From Nothophaeocryptopus gaeumannii (Eukaryota; Ascomycota; Dothideomycetes; Mycosphaerellales; Mycosphaerellaceae), in assembly GCA_031771865.1 (NCBI GenBank), contig JASISA010000001.1, forward strand, positions 248,001 through 312,000: a stretch of DNA of 64,000 nt. Reading direction: 5' to 3'. Of this stretch, positions 33,668 to 43,690 are shown in pieces (the first letter of the stretch is position 1; every line of letters starts with the position of its first letter). The notes below the pieces were generated by a model. The model did not search any database. It saw only the letters and a program-made list of their open reading frames with translations, and had not been told where the DNA came from. Position numbers and translations under genes: made by a program.

Positions 33668-33889
33668 TCATGGAGCCACAAGTATGGAAGATATTGGATG
33701 CAAGTGCAATGTAGTTATATCTTCGTCCTGTCAGTACTGGCAAGACATCGCTATCTGATTACGAGCTATGCTTACCTCATCCAGCCAAGCCAATACAAGC
33801 GGCGAACTACCATCGCAATCGTTCGAACCCGTGTTGTAAACTTCGCAGCTAAAGAGCACGGTACATTTAGTTGTCGTAGCCGTAGTCAT
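33668..33889 (-). CDS. Possible short spliced ORF upstream of the DsbA-like gene
   Basis: ATG 33889-33887 opens 38 codons ending exactly at a GTAAGC donor. A 48 bp intron (33728-33775) is suggested by the acceptor TACTGACAG, and 20 further codons in phase lead to TGA at 33668-33670, for 57 residues in total. The branch-like TACTGAC lies unusually close to the acceptor. It ends about 20 bp before the DsbA-like ATG on the same strand, so it may be an upstream ORF of that transcript and not a separate gene. No family is recognised. Confidence 0.25.
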
Positions 33890-34197
33890 GAACGACTCTT
33901 GCTTGGGAGAGGCTTTGTGAGGACATGCCAAGACAGCTCGCTTGATGGTACTCTGAGCGCCAGTGCATCGCAGACAACCCTCGTCACTGAGGTCTTCCGC
34001 CGCGAGTCATCTTTCCCATCCGCCGTTGGCCAAATCTCTCGAAAGTGACACGGATCATGACACGTGTCTGTACACGGCCAGCACCATGTCAACTTGATCC
34101 GTTCTAGCAGCAGCTCACACGCTAGCCGACAGCTGGCTCTCTGTACCTGGAGAATACAGACGGACCACATTATGGAGCTGTTTCCAATTATCCGCGC
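33890..34197. other. Intergenic between DsbA-like gene and SEC72
   Basis: About 300 bp of spacer; no gene recognised. It must include the SEC72 3' flank and the promoter of the DsbA-like transcript. Confidence 0.4.
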
Positions 34198-34809
34198 TCA
34201 CTGCTTCACGACCTTCTCGATCTCCCGAGCCAATGTCTCCAGCTCTCCAAGGCCCTGCTTATCTGGACCAGCTCGTTCAAACTCCAGCCCAGTCTTCACC
34301 CATTCCCTGGCCTCGGCGATTCTGCCCATTTCCTTCAGACACTGTCCTCTCCTCCACCAAGCCTTGACATTTCCCACCTTCTTCATCTCGACGGCAATTT
34401 CCGCGTCGACAGCAGCCTCTGCCCAACTCTGCTGCGCCATCAGGCACTGGCTCCGATTGCCATGGAGAGTGCTCAGCTCTTCTCTCACTAAGCCGCTCGC
34501 CTCCCACGCGGGTCGATCTATCGCCATTCTGATCGCGAGGTCATACATCCGCAGCGCGTCCGCATATTGTCCTTTCTTGTACGATGCATTGCCGGAGTCT
34601 TTAAGTTTGGTGATTTGAACGCTGCGCTTTGGGTTGACTGGAGCTGGCGGAGGCGGGATCTGATTTGGAGTATCGAGCTGTGTGAAAGCTTTCGCAAAGC
34701 GGTTCACGTCTTCGATTTCGGATTGCAAGGAGATGTCGGTGGTTGACAGCGCTTTCGTCTGGGCGTCGATGGAGAGTGGGAGGAGCGTGAATACCTCGTC
34801 GGCGTCCAT
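34198..34809 (-). CDS. SEC72: Sec72-like TPR subunit of the ER post-translational translocon
   Basis: 203 residues, no intron, ATG 34809-34807. The N-terminal 60 residues ('VFTLLPLSIDAQTKALS' and an 'LDTPNQIPPPPAPVNPKRSV' linker) are followed by TPR helices from about residue 65 to 170. These include 'KLKDSGNASYKKGQYADALR' and 'NVKAWWRRGQCLKEMGRIAE'. This combination, and the 'GLVREELSTLHGNRSQ' segment, is characteristic of Sec72, the cytosolic-face partner of Sec63/Sec62/Sec71 that helps post-translational import into the ER, probably by docking Hsp70-bound substrates. The protein ends with a short acidic/basic helix. It is divergent from the 35.3 kb gene. The gene appears intact although its neighbours on both sides are frameshifted. 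Confidence 0.85.
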   Translation of the reverse strand: MDADEVFTLLPLSIDAQTKALSTTDISLQSEIEDVNRFAKAFTQLDTPNQIPPPPAPVNPKRSVQITKLKDSGNASYKKGQYADALRMYDLAIRMAIDRPAWEASGLVREELSTLHGNRSQCLMAQQSWAEAAVDAEIAVEMKKVGNVKAWWRRGQCLKEMGRIAEAREWVKTGLEFERAGPDKQGLGELETLAREIEKVVKQ

Positions 34810-35311
34810 AATGATTTTCTCGCTCCTGCGACTGCGAGGTTACTTGGAAGGCGTGGACGTGCTGAAATCGTTGTATAGAGACGTCGGAAGTTATGGTTGT
34901 GATTAAAGCAACGTTGCATGAGTAGGCACGGGTAGGATACTTTTGCACGTGCCTTGGACCCTGACCAGTGACGGACGACGGAAGGAACGAGCCCGATTTG
35001 GTCGCGCTTGTGGGACGATGCTCCGTCTGCTCACTACCTTCCTTTTCCTTCTCCTACGCCATCGGCCCTGGCGTCCTCATCATCTTCGCCTTACAGCCAC
35101 CTCGCTTGCGATGGTGGCAGAAGATATGAGCATTGAAGGGGCGTTAATTCAACGGCCGTATCGGCCCGGTAGAATATGAGTGGCGCGGACGACACGCCGA
35201 ACATGAGCTAAGCCACGAAGGAGCTGAGCTGCTGCGAGAGCTCTACTCCGCTATTGTTGTCGGCGTCTGCCAGCTCTGGCAACATCTCCTCTACTTGAAG
35301 ACGAAGACTAG
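34810..35311. promoter_or_regulatory. Divergent spacer 5' of SEC72 and possible first exon of the next gene
   Basis: About 500 bp. The next gene probably begins here, because its recognisable frame starts just after a likely acceptor (GACTAG at about 35306-35311), but I could not settle which ATG and donor are used. The short frame from ATG 35177 ends after 11 codons. Confidence 0.4.
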
Positions 35312-36170
35312 CCTTACCCTTCACTCACGGGTATCGATGATGACGAAAAGCCTCCGCCAGCATACGAAGATGTTGCAGATCAGGCTCCTGCCCCTGCCTA
35401 TGACGGTTCTACTGGCCCAGTCCGATTCCCATCCAACAGAATGAACCTCTATCACAAGAAGACCGGTTGGAACACAAGGACTTGGCTCAGAGGCGAACAT
35501 GCTAAAAGAAGCCCGGTTTGCTTTGGTTCTGACTTCAGGCTGGAAGGGCACAAGGCTCACGCTCCACCACGGCCCAGACGAGGAAGCAGCAGTACTGGCC
35601 GAGTGCGTGAGCAAAAGCTCGTGGAGTGTACACCATACTATCGCTCTCCCATCGTACAACATCTTTGAGGGGATCAGTGTCAAGGCTCCCATGAAGACTG
35701 CAATTTTCTCCTTCACTGTTCCCGCGCTGCGGGGCGAGAAGCCTGCACCGGAGCGATATGAGTGGCCGCAGTCTCATGGTCAGGAAGTCAAACAGGTATC
35801 TACCTGGGCTTGGGGCTACAAGCTCGTGTGCCTGGAGTCTGACGTCTCGTCTGCAGAAAACTCGTCTGATATACCTGGGCGTGACAGCAAGCGGGCGGAT
35901 CGAGCTCTGGTAGAGACAAGTGATGGGGAGAATGTTGCTGTGTGGGTGGACAGTATGAAATGGAGCATGACCAAATCGGTAGGAAGTGAATTCATGGGAA
36001 GTGCAGTGGATGAGGTCCTGGGTGAGCCCTTCGCGATCATGGCAGTGACAACAGCACCGAGGATGTGGCAAATCATGAGGGCCGGGAAACGGGCGGAACC
36101 GCGACTCCCAGCTCGAGGAAAAGGCAAAAAGGCGGCGATCAACACGGACACAGCCACCGGGACTTTCTGA
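35312..36170 (+). pseudogene. Unknown fungal protein, reading frame broken by a single-base shift
   Basis: Frame 1 reads 'GIDDDEKPPPAYEDVADQ' (a PPxY-type motif), then 'MNLYHKKTGWNTRTWLRGE' up to about 35495. The protein then clearly continues in another frame as 'MLKEARFALVLTSGWKGTRL', 'LHHGPDEEAAVLAE', 'FSFTVPALRGEKPAPERYEW' and a basic lysine-rich tail, ending at TGA 36168-36170. Removing one base at about 35497 restores continuity. The pattern (proline-rich leader, then a beta-rich domain with repeated aromatic strands and a 'HGP' turn) resembles a large family of uncharacterised fungal proteins, possibly tubby/LURP-like beta-barrels, but this is only an impression. Either a pseudogene or a sequence error. 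Confidence 0.55.
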
Positions 36171-37299
36171 CAACGTTGCTGCAATCCATCACAGTCTCGG
36201 TCGGCCGTCGTACACGAAGTACCAGCAGCCCAGCTTCGGCGCAAAGACGAGCATATCCGTCACATGCAGCCTACCGGCGTTGCGAGAAGTCTGCCAGTCG
36301 CCATCTTGCCAAGGGACATGTGCGCCAACGAATGACTTGCGGACAGCCATGACCAGGTTGGCGGGAAGGTGTATCTGGATACCGACAGAGATACGGGCAA
36401 GAGCCGAATTGTCCGCTTCTCCAGTCCCTTGCGAAGCCGTGCAGGTGTGCGTGTGTGTCATGATCAGTAGCTTGGGATTAGTTCGGTCAGAGCTCCAGGT
36501 CGGACATTCACATGGCAAGAAGACGCATTTTGAGACGGCTGCTTGCAGGTCACTTCTCTGCTCGCAGGCCACTTCTACGTGGACATGTGCTGGTCGCCTG
36601 GGTTCGGATGTACAAACACCGAGTGCTGCATGTGCTCAGCTTTTTGGTATGACCCACGCCGGCTAAGCGGCAGTCATTCGGCATGGGCCGGCATCTTTCC
36701 ACTTCGCATCCCTTTCACAATGTGTCAACCCGGTTTGGGCTTCCACACAGGCTGCAGACACCCGTCGGCACGATCGGTTTGTTCTTCCAGACGAATCTCA
36801 TCGGTATCAATCGATTCACCAACTCGGCTTCTCGGAGTCTCTCGCGCTCCATGCTGCCTACCAAGCCAGGTTTCCGGACAGCAAGACCATTCGTCGCTCA
36901 ACAAACATGCGCCTCGCCATCCAGTCCAAGCGGTGGTTACACCAGATACGGTCGCACGAACGCGGGCTCTCGCGCTCGTCAATGCAGCTGCCAAAATCTC
37001 GGGATTTGAGTACTTCCAGAACGGAGTCGCACCTGACGACCTTCACAATCCACGGCTGATGCAAATTATTTGCGCCTGCTCTCCTCCCTGACATGTCGGT
37101 ACTACGATGGCTTGAGGGGTATGAATATGCGAACGAGGACTGAGAGTTGTGAGGACCTCCTGCGTCGAGCAGGCGACGTTCCTGGACGCAGTCAGCCTGG
37201 CTACCTATATATCTGCCAGTTCCAGCACTGGTCCAGCATTCCTGATCTTGATATCATTCAGACGCTGCTGAGAGCAGCACGAACCTTGTTACGCGCAAT
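36171..37299. other. Intergenic, upstream of the chitinase
   Basis: 1.1 kb. Chance frames on both strands are open for up to about 180 codons but show no known motif and conflict with one another. A TATA-like CTATATAT at about 37204-37211 lies 90-95 bp upstream of the chitinase ATG. Confidence 0.45.
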
Positions 37300-38685
37300 A
37301 TGGCAATCTTCTCCAGCGTTCTTCTTGTATTGGCAGCTGCTGCTGTGACTGGAGCCAGTCCAGTCGCAGCAGACGCGGCAGTCGCCGGAGCGAAAGGCGC
37401 GTACAAGACCGCGCTGTACTTCCCGAACTGGGTATGAAGATCAGAGGTTGCTTATCGTGAATCTGCTAACTCGAGTAGGATATCTATGGACGAAATTATC
37501 AGCCCGCAGACCTTCCTGCGAACAAGATAACACATGCGCTCTACGCGTTCGCGAACGTTAGGCCCGATACTGGCGAAGTCTACCTCAGCGACACTTATGC
37601 GGACTTGGAGAAACACTACGCCAACGACTCGTGGAGCGAAACTGGAAATACCGTGTACGGCTGTGTCAAACAGCTCTATCTCCTGAAAAAGCAGAACCGA
37701 TACTTCAAAACATCGTTGTCTATAGGAGGATGGACCTACAGCGCAAATTTCGCGGTACGCAAGCCACGTTCCAGCGTGAATGGTGTCACTCGCCACATTC
37801 CTCGGGCTGACTCTTACCGCATAGGCTCCAATGGCAACTGAATCTGGTCGAGCAAACTTTGCGTCCACTGCGGTGACCCTTCTCAAGGATCTCGGTTTTG
37901 ATGGTATCGACATCGACTGGGAGTATCCCGCAGACTCAACACAGGCGACAAACTTTGTACAACTACTTCAGGCGACTAGGGCGGCTTTGAACAACTACAC
38001 GGATAGCCTGCCCAACAAGCCCCACTTCTTCCTTTCGGTAGCCAGTCCCGCGGGACTGGATCATTATAAGAAGTTGGATGTGGCTGGAATGGATGCTCAG
38101 CTGGACTTTTGGAATCTCATGGCTTACGATTATGCTGGCTCATTCTCCAACTACTCCGGACATCAAGCCAATCTTTACGGATCGACAAGTAACCCAAAGA
38201 GTACTCCCTTCTGCACAGAAAATGCTATTTCCTTCTACGTAGGCGCCGGAGTCAATCCACGTAAGATTCTGCTCGGCATGCCTCTTTACGGCCGCGCTTT
38301 CGTAGGGACTGCGGGGCCAGGTCAGTCGTACACTGGAGTAGGCACCGGGTCCTGGGAGAATGGCGTCTGGGATTACAAAGTGCTCCCTCAAGCCGGTGCG
38401 CAGGTGGTTGTTGACAGCGCCATTGGTGCCTCATACAGCTACGACAGCGCTACGGGGACCATGATCTCCTACGACTCGCCAGAAGTGGCGCAGATGAAGC
38501 TCCAGTACATTTTCAGCAAGAACTTGGGTGGCGCAATGTGGTGGGAGGCAAATGGAGATCAGAACACGACAGATAAGAGCTTGGTTGATCTTGCAGTTGC
38601 CGGCTTCAAGAGATTGGACGGAACTAAGAACACACTCAACTACCCACAGAGCCAATATGACAATCTGAGAGCAGGCATGCTTTGA
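37300..38685 (+). CDS. Secreted GH18 chitinase (three exons)
   Basis: Exons 37300-37431, 37479-37754 and 37825-38685 are joined across introns of 47 and 70 bp; 422 residues. Residues 1-20 are a signal peptide (MAIFSSVLLVLAAAAVTGAS). The GH18 barrel is complete: 'TALYFPNWDIYGRNYQPADL' at the first strand, 'SLSIGGWTYSANF' (SxGG motif), and the catalytic DGIDIDWE at residues 162-169 (D162, D165, D167, E169 as acid/base). 'MAYDYAGSFS' and 'MWWEANGD' form the substrate floor. This is the fungal subgroup A, 42-kDa endochitinase type, acting on chitin in walls of the fungus itself or of other organisms. No carbohydrate-binding module is present. It converges with the following FAD monooxygenase. Confidence 0.92.
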
Positions 38686-38821
38686 TCAACACACAGCATG
38701 CGGGAATTATTGCGTGGCATCAGGACGTTTAGGGCACTTTGCAAGGGTCATCGATTTATGTAGCATACAGCAGGTAGCCTAGTGCAGCAGGGAATCAATT
38801 GTGGGCATGGAACATCTCGGC

Positions 38822-40130
38822 TTACAATCTCGCCTTGACGCCATCTATCTCCTTGCTCACGGCCTGAAACACGTCGTACGTATCCAGCCACTGCTGAAAC
38901 TCCGCACTCACAAAAGGCGCATTCGCATCGGCTTTCGCAACAGCAGTGGCGTAGTTGAACTGATTGATCTTTTGCCACGCATCATTCCTCTTCCTGATCC
39001 TCGCAGGGTCCTTCTCTGCGCTCACGCGACCAATGATGTCGGCATACTTTCTCACTTTCTCGCATCGAGGCTTTCTAATACTCTCGTATCTCTTCACCAA
39101 CGGTGAGAAGTCACTCGAGGAGGTTGTGGAAGACAAAATCTCGGCGAGTATAGCAGCGTCCTCGATTCCCATAGCTGTGCCTTGACCGCTCCAAGGGGGC
39201 ATGCTGTGACATGCATCACCGAGAAGGACATTTGCCGTTGGCACTGGACCAGCTAGGTAAATCGTGAGGTCCATCGGCGTTGGAGACTTCTGTGAACCTC
39301 CATTTAAAGGCACTTTCCGCCTCGTCGAGTGCTTTCCGTAAAGCCGCATTGTGATCGGCGAATCGTCTTCTGAGCCAATCCACATCAGATCCAGTCATGG
39401 TTTCGTTTGTTCGCTCGGGTCGCGGATCCTGGGAGAGTGTGTATTCGTGATCGGCGAATTGCAGATCAAACGAGCCATCCTTCTCAGCCGGCGAAGAGAA
39501 GATGCTGCGTCCAGGAGCCCGCCAGAGGACTGCATGCGAACCATCAAGTAATGTCCGGAGCGTGGGTTCTGTGCGAATTCTGTCGAGAGGCAGGACGACT
39601 TGAAAGCAGACCTTGTCCAGAAGAGCAGATTTGTACTCTGGGAAAAGAAGGCTTCGTATAGTAGAGCCGGATCCGTCAGCGCCAATGATGAGGTTCGCGC
39701 TCTTCTTCGAACCGTCTTCGAGCGTGATCGAAGGTGTTTGCATATCCAGATCGATGATTCTAGCACCTTCATAAACCTTGACGCCAGAGTGGAGAGCAGC
39801 AATGCGGAAAAGATCTTTGCAATTCCTTCTCAGGATGTAATTCGTGCGACCTCTCGGTCTAAAATCGACCATGGTCAGAACATTTCCATTCTGATCTCGC
39901 ATCTGTGCTTGTTGGTTGTCGTGAGAGACTTTGTCCAATTCCTCCAAGAGACCCCATGCCTGCAGAATGCGATATACATTGGGCTGTAATTGAATCCCGC
40001 TTCCGCTCTGTTCACGGTTCGATGGGCGCCTCCTCTCGTAGACAGTTACGCTGTGACCTTTGCGACGAAGAGCCAAGGCCGCAGCCAGGCCCGCGATTCC
40101 AGCGCCAGCGACGATGATGTCCAGTGACAT
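38822..40130 (-). pseudogene. FAD-dependent monooxygenase (salicylate hydroxylase-like) with one frameshift
   Basis: ATG 40130-40128 opens a typical class A flavoprotein hydroxylase: GAGIAG at residues 9-14, 'VTVYERRRP', 'SGSGIQLQPNVYRILQAWGL' and the DG motif 'LIIGADGSGSTIRS'. Near 39232 the frame changes: 'LPSWSSANGK' is followed by a stop, while the expected GD motif 'VLLGDACHSMPPWSGQGTAM' is found in the adjacent frame and continues to TAA 38822-38824. The total span is 1,309 bp, 436 codons plus one base, so a one-base insertion explains it. I found no GT-AG intron that would both restore phase and keep the conserved residues. Everything else looks intact, so this is recent inactivation or an assembly error. 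Confidence 0.8.
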
Positions 40131-40466
40131 TGTGATGGGCTTACATCCAGGTCAGAGAAGCAGAGCGAGGTGAGATGAGAGACCGGTCTTAGATAAGTAT
40201 GCAAGTGGCATCCGGAACACTGTGTTGTGCTCTGCGATTGGGCCAATGGAATACCTTTGGCCGTTTGCGGACTGTGCTGCTGACCGAGATCCATGAAGGA
40301 TCTGTAACTTTTCGGTAGCATGCGGCTGATTCTGAAGTGGCCATCTCCGCGACTTCATCTTATCCATCGCGCCGTTCATGCACTGGTCGCAACGAGAAGA
40401 GGCGTGTGAGTACTACAATATCAATTTGAAGACCCCAAAGTCTCATACTTGGCAACCAGCATTTCC
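40131..40466. other. Spacer between FAD monooxygenase promoter and the GH55 relic
   Basis: About 335 bp; no gene recognised. It should contain the monooxygenase promoter. Confidence 0.4.
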
Positions 40467-41782
40467 CTAGCTTCCTTCAAAGCCATGAGTTGAACCATTG
40501 TCGAATCTCGTACCGTTTGGCAGGCGCATGATGAAATCTGATTCGTGATCGGTCAAGCCGTACATGTGGAGGTTCTGTGACTGTTTCTTGATCACGTTCA
40601 TGTTCGCCTGAGAGCTGCCAAAAAAGTTCCAACTACCACATGCGTAGCTGTAGCTGTCACTGCCGCCGTTGAGATACTGCGCTGTGCCCATCGCATATCC
40701 GTTTTCATTCTTGTGACAGTATTCGAAGGTTGGATCCGGGAAAATTGACATGAACGGGGATGGAGGTTGTACGACGGCATTTGAGCCTTGTTTGTAGTTC
40801 GTCTCGGATTGAAAGAGCGAAGTGAAGACGTTTCGTGCATTGTGATAGTTGACCTGGTAGAGCCACCAGTTCTCAGAGCCCAGACCGGACAGCCACTTTC
40901 CTTCCGTAGCTTCTATCAGGAACCCGCCCTTAGCCGCGGTACGAATGCTCTTATTGCTGTATCGGATGCGTGGTCTGCGACCCACGACCCGAAGTTGTCG
41001 ATGTACGCCGATGATGTTTCGGAGAGATGGACACCCACATATGCTCCTTTGCATATTGCCTCACATTTGCAATTGAGCTCCGTGTCTCGAGTTCCGCCAA
41101 TGGTGAGTAAGGAATTGTGTATCGCGACTTCTCCAGGTTTGCTACCAGCGATGTTAATCTGGAGGAGAGTTGGTTCTGTACAACTCGCCAGCCAAGTGCT
41201 ATGAAATCTTCGTCTGCGGAGTTTGCGGTAGTTTCCAGGATGATGTTCTTGATCATGGTACTGAAATGTGTTTCGCCGCCTTGCTCGTTGTTTCTCCCTC
41301 GTCAGCAACTAGCATATAGTCACCATCGAATCCTGGAGCAGCCTCGATGACCGGAGGACTCTGAGCATCTCCAATCATCACAGTGTCCGTGTCCGTGTAC
41401 ACGGTCGAGTTAAGGTAAGGACATATGTTCCGGGCGCAAGGTACAGTGTACGGGTTGCCCAGCAACCCACATATCTCAACGCTCGATTCCAATGCGGTCT
41501 GTTGAGTAGAGGGCGTCGACAAACCAGCAGAGTCGTCGGGCTCGACCGCGATATAGACTGGGTACTCGCAGTCGACGTGGTTGTCCGACGGCAGGTTCGG
41601 GACATACAGTAAGCGCGGACCGATGCGGATGTGTGGACGATGTTGGAATACCACCAGTCAGTGGTGGGAGAAGAGCCATTGCTGGTGTGGGAGATCGAGT
41701 TCCGGTCACGGGCCGAACCGAGAAAGCTCCGGACACCGAAGCCGATCACGGCAGGAACGACGAGAACACCTTCCGCTGCCAT
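40467..41782 (-). pseudogene. GH55 exo-beta-1,3-glucanase relic with internal deletion and several frameshifts
   Basis: Pieces of the GH55 double beta-helix appear in order in different frames. They are 'TTDWWYSNIVH' near 41650, 'LYLAPGTYVL' near 41430, 'TVMIGDAQSPPVIEAAPGF' near 41370, and 'MIKNIILETTANSADEDF' with 'LGWRVVQNQ' at 41256-41170. Then come 'SLLTIGGTRDTELNCKCEA' and 'SSAYIDNFGSWVADH' at 41113-40970, and 'KGGFLIEATEGKWLSGLGSE' with 'FEYCHKNENGYAMG' to the stop at 40467. The recognised parts need at least three frame changes (about 41420, 41250 and 40940). The middle third, roughly 350-400 residues in family members, is missing between the GWRVVQ and IGGTRDT blocks. The putative start at 41782 lies 31 bp from the divergent RIT1 ATG. 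The gene is non-functional as read. Confidence 0.75.
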
Positions 41783-41812
41783 CTCAACCACAGTTTCCAT
41801 CTCTCCTACACG

Positions 41813-43228
41813 ATGACGTTTGTAGCAGCTGACGGCGAGCCTGCCAAGGTCACCGTCACCGTTACGGTCGCGAACGCAAGGCCTCTCTTGGAATCGGACA
41901 TCATCTTCTCGACTGCGGCGAGCTCGCTGAAGGACGCTCTTCATGAGCTCAAGAAGTCGAATCTCAGCATCAAGAATCGCTTGAGGTCTATCAGACAAGA
42001 TGCCGCATTTGTTTGCAGAGCGGCCGACTGCTACGGGCTCCCGCTGGTCGCGAATGAGCGCTGTGGTAGCTGGTACATACCGCCCGATCGCAAGGTAGGG
42101 AGTGCCTATTTCAAGTCAACTGACGGCCATTTCGACCAATGGAGCTTCAGCTTGAGGAGGCTGAACCTACCCGTGCTGGATGTTGTCGGCCAGCATAGGG
42201 GTTGTGTCATTGTAGACTCTACCCGCCGTGGAAAGAGCATGCCGGACGCCCTTTCCAAGACAGTCCCCATCTGGATCTGCGTCCTCAACCGGCTGCTCTT
42301 CCCGGACGATGAGGAGGCGGGCGAGCTTCGAACACCACTGGACGTCGTCTCGGAGACTGAACACGCACAGATTGACTCTCGACTGGATGGATTCCTTCAG
42401 GCGGTACAATCCTTGCAATTGGACATCGCCAGTCTCCGCCGCGCGCTGGACAACAAGCCACTGCAAATCTGCTGGCAGCGACCGGGAGACAACTTGCCAG
42501 AAGCAATGTCCGGCAATCCACGTACAAATCTCATCGTGCTGTGCACGGCTTCCAACCACACTAGTCACGAGACGTCGGCCGCCTCGGAATATGTGCAAGG
42601 CGCCGCCGATGACCCCGAAGCCTGGTCGCTTGGCTTGGATGCCCCGGCCTTTTGGAGCAACATCGAACGGCTGTCATGTGCGTCTGAAGATGACCTCCCA
42701 TCTCTTATTCGATCCTTGACGGCCGAGTCCACCCGACCACCTTCCTCGACAACGGTAGTACCTATCAGGCCCACCACAAATCTGTTCATCGGCACAGTTG
42801 ATGCCGCTTTCCAGCATCACCAGGCTTTCGATTTTGTAATCGCTTGCACCACGTCTCCCGCCGTGCTCTACCAGCAGATTGGTCCAGATCGTCTCTTGAT
42901 TCTGTCGGCCGGATCCGGGAAGATCGGAAGCCGGAATCTTCGCGCAGGACTTGGCAAACTTCAACTTCTCCTACGACAGCTCAGGCCAAGATCAAGGGTT
43001 CTCGTGACTTGTGAGACCGGCGAGGATATCTCAGTCGGTGTTGCTTTAGCCATTCTGTGCCTTGTCTTCGACGACAAGGGCTCTCTTGTGAACGGCGGGT
43101 ATGCGCTTTCAACCGCTATCAGCAAAACGCTCATCAGACGGCGACTGAGCTGGATAGTCGTCTCACATCCGCAAGCGAGTCCCAGTAGAGCCACGTTGCA
43201 GAGCGTGAACTCTTTCTTGATGGGCTGA
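41813..43228 (+). CDS. RIT1: Initiator tRNA 2'-O-ribosyl phosphate transferase (Rit1-like)
   Basis: ATG 41813 (CCTACACGATGACG) starts a 471-residue single-exon protein; an open frame further upstream lacks an ATG. The N-terminal Rit1 domain is clear: 'LHELKKSNLSIKNRLRSI', 'AADCYGLPLVANERCGSWY', 'SAYFKSTDGHFDQWSFS' and 'GCVIVDSTRRGKSMPDALSK' followed by 'VPIWICVLNR'. The C-terminal part ('VLVTCETGEDISVGVALAIL') is the Rit1 dual-specificity-phosphatase-like domain with its Cys-containing loop. The enzyme uses 5-phosphoribosyl-1-pyrophosphate to modify A64 of initiator tRNA-Met, which keeps that tRNA out of elongation. It is a housekeeping gene and intact, next to a wrecked GH55 gene. Confidence 0.92.
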   Translation: MTFVAADGEPAKVTVTVTVANARPLLESDIIFSTAASSLKDALHELKKSNLSIKNRLRSIRQDAAFVCRAADCYGLPLVANERCGSWYIPPDRKVGSAYFKSTDGHFDQWSFSLRRLNLPVLDVVGQHRGCVIVDSTRRGKSMPDALSKTVPIWICVLNRLLFPDDEEAGELRTPLDVVSETEHAQIDSRLDGFLQAVQSLQLDIASLRRALDNKPLQICWQRPGDNLPEAMSGNPRTNLIVLCTASNHTSHETSAASEYVQGAADDPEAWSLGLDAPAFWSNIERLSCASEDDLPSLIRSLTAESTRPPSSTTVVPIRPTTNLFIGTVDAAFQHHQAFDFVIACTTSPAVLYQQIGPDRLLILSAGSGKIGSRNLRAGLGKLQLLLRQLRPRSRVLVTCETGEDISVGVALAILCLVFDDKGSLVNGGYALSTAISKTLIRRRLSWIVVSHPQASPSRATLQSVNSFLMG

Positions 43229-43494
43229 GATGAAGTTGGAGAAAGAACATATGTGGAAATCTACCTTCTCGCTTCTCACCTTCGCTTGGTGTCTGCAATG
43301 CTTCGTTCGACTTACCAAACCCCATTTCATACCCACCGAATGGTGAAGCCGTCTCCAAGGCTTCTGGAGGGCTTGCGAGCGTTCTTTCTGGCACGCATGG
43401 GGCATACGGCCCCCTCTTCAAGGATCTTAAGAATTCATGCCACAACCGGAGGATCACCCCCGGTGATGAAACTTTTCACAACTTTGTTGTAAGC
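43229..43494. other. 3' flank of RIT1
   Basis: Spacer of normal composition leading into a small RIPed patch; no gene recognised. Confidence 0.4.
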
Positions 43495-43690
43495 GCTCTC
43501 AAACGCTTAGTTTCCTATTATTACGCTTTAAAAACTCAATAATAGCTATATACTATTACTATCTCTACTAATAGCTGTATAGATATTAGTAGACGATCTA
43601 TAGAATACGATTATAGTTAGAAATCTGTCTATAGTAGTAGACTACAAGATCCTAGTAATATATAGTAGCGGCTAAGGCTAGAGGGTGGGT
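43495..43690. repeat. Small RIPed repeat relic
   Basis: About 195 bp of TpA-rich sequence (runs such as CTATAGTAGTAGACTAC) with few CpA or TpG, sharply different from the DNA on either side and of the same texture as the main island 11 kb away. Probably the stub of a transposon. The family cannot be told. Confidence 0.6.

Noticed and set aside
33826..33836. GTTCGAACC resembling a tRNA B box
   Set aside because: No A box at the right distance and no complementary T-stem or acceptor stem.
36189..36572. Minus-strand frame of 127 codons with a plausible-looking end (FVGAHVPWQDGDW)
   Set aside because: No recognisable family, overlapping equally long frames on the other strand, no clear start context.
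36543..37091. Plus-strand frame of 182 codons before the chitinase
   Set aside because: Arg/Ser/Cys-rich composition typical of chance frames in GC-balanced DNA; no motif or intron logic.
39205..39310. An intron that would rescue the FAD monooxygenase frame
   Set aside because: The only candidate with the right length (61 bp, 3n+1) deletes the conserved FKWRF segment; the 45 bp candidate keeps the wrong frame.
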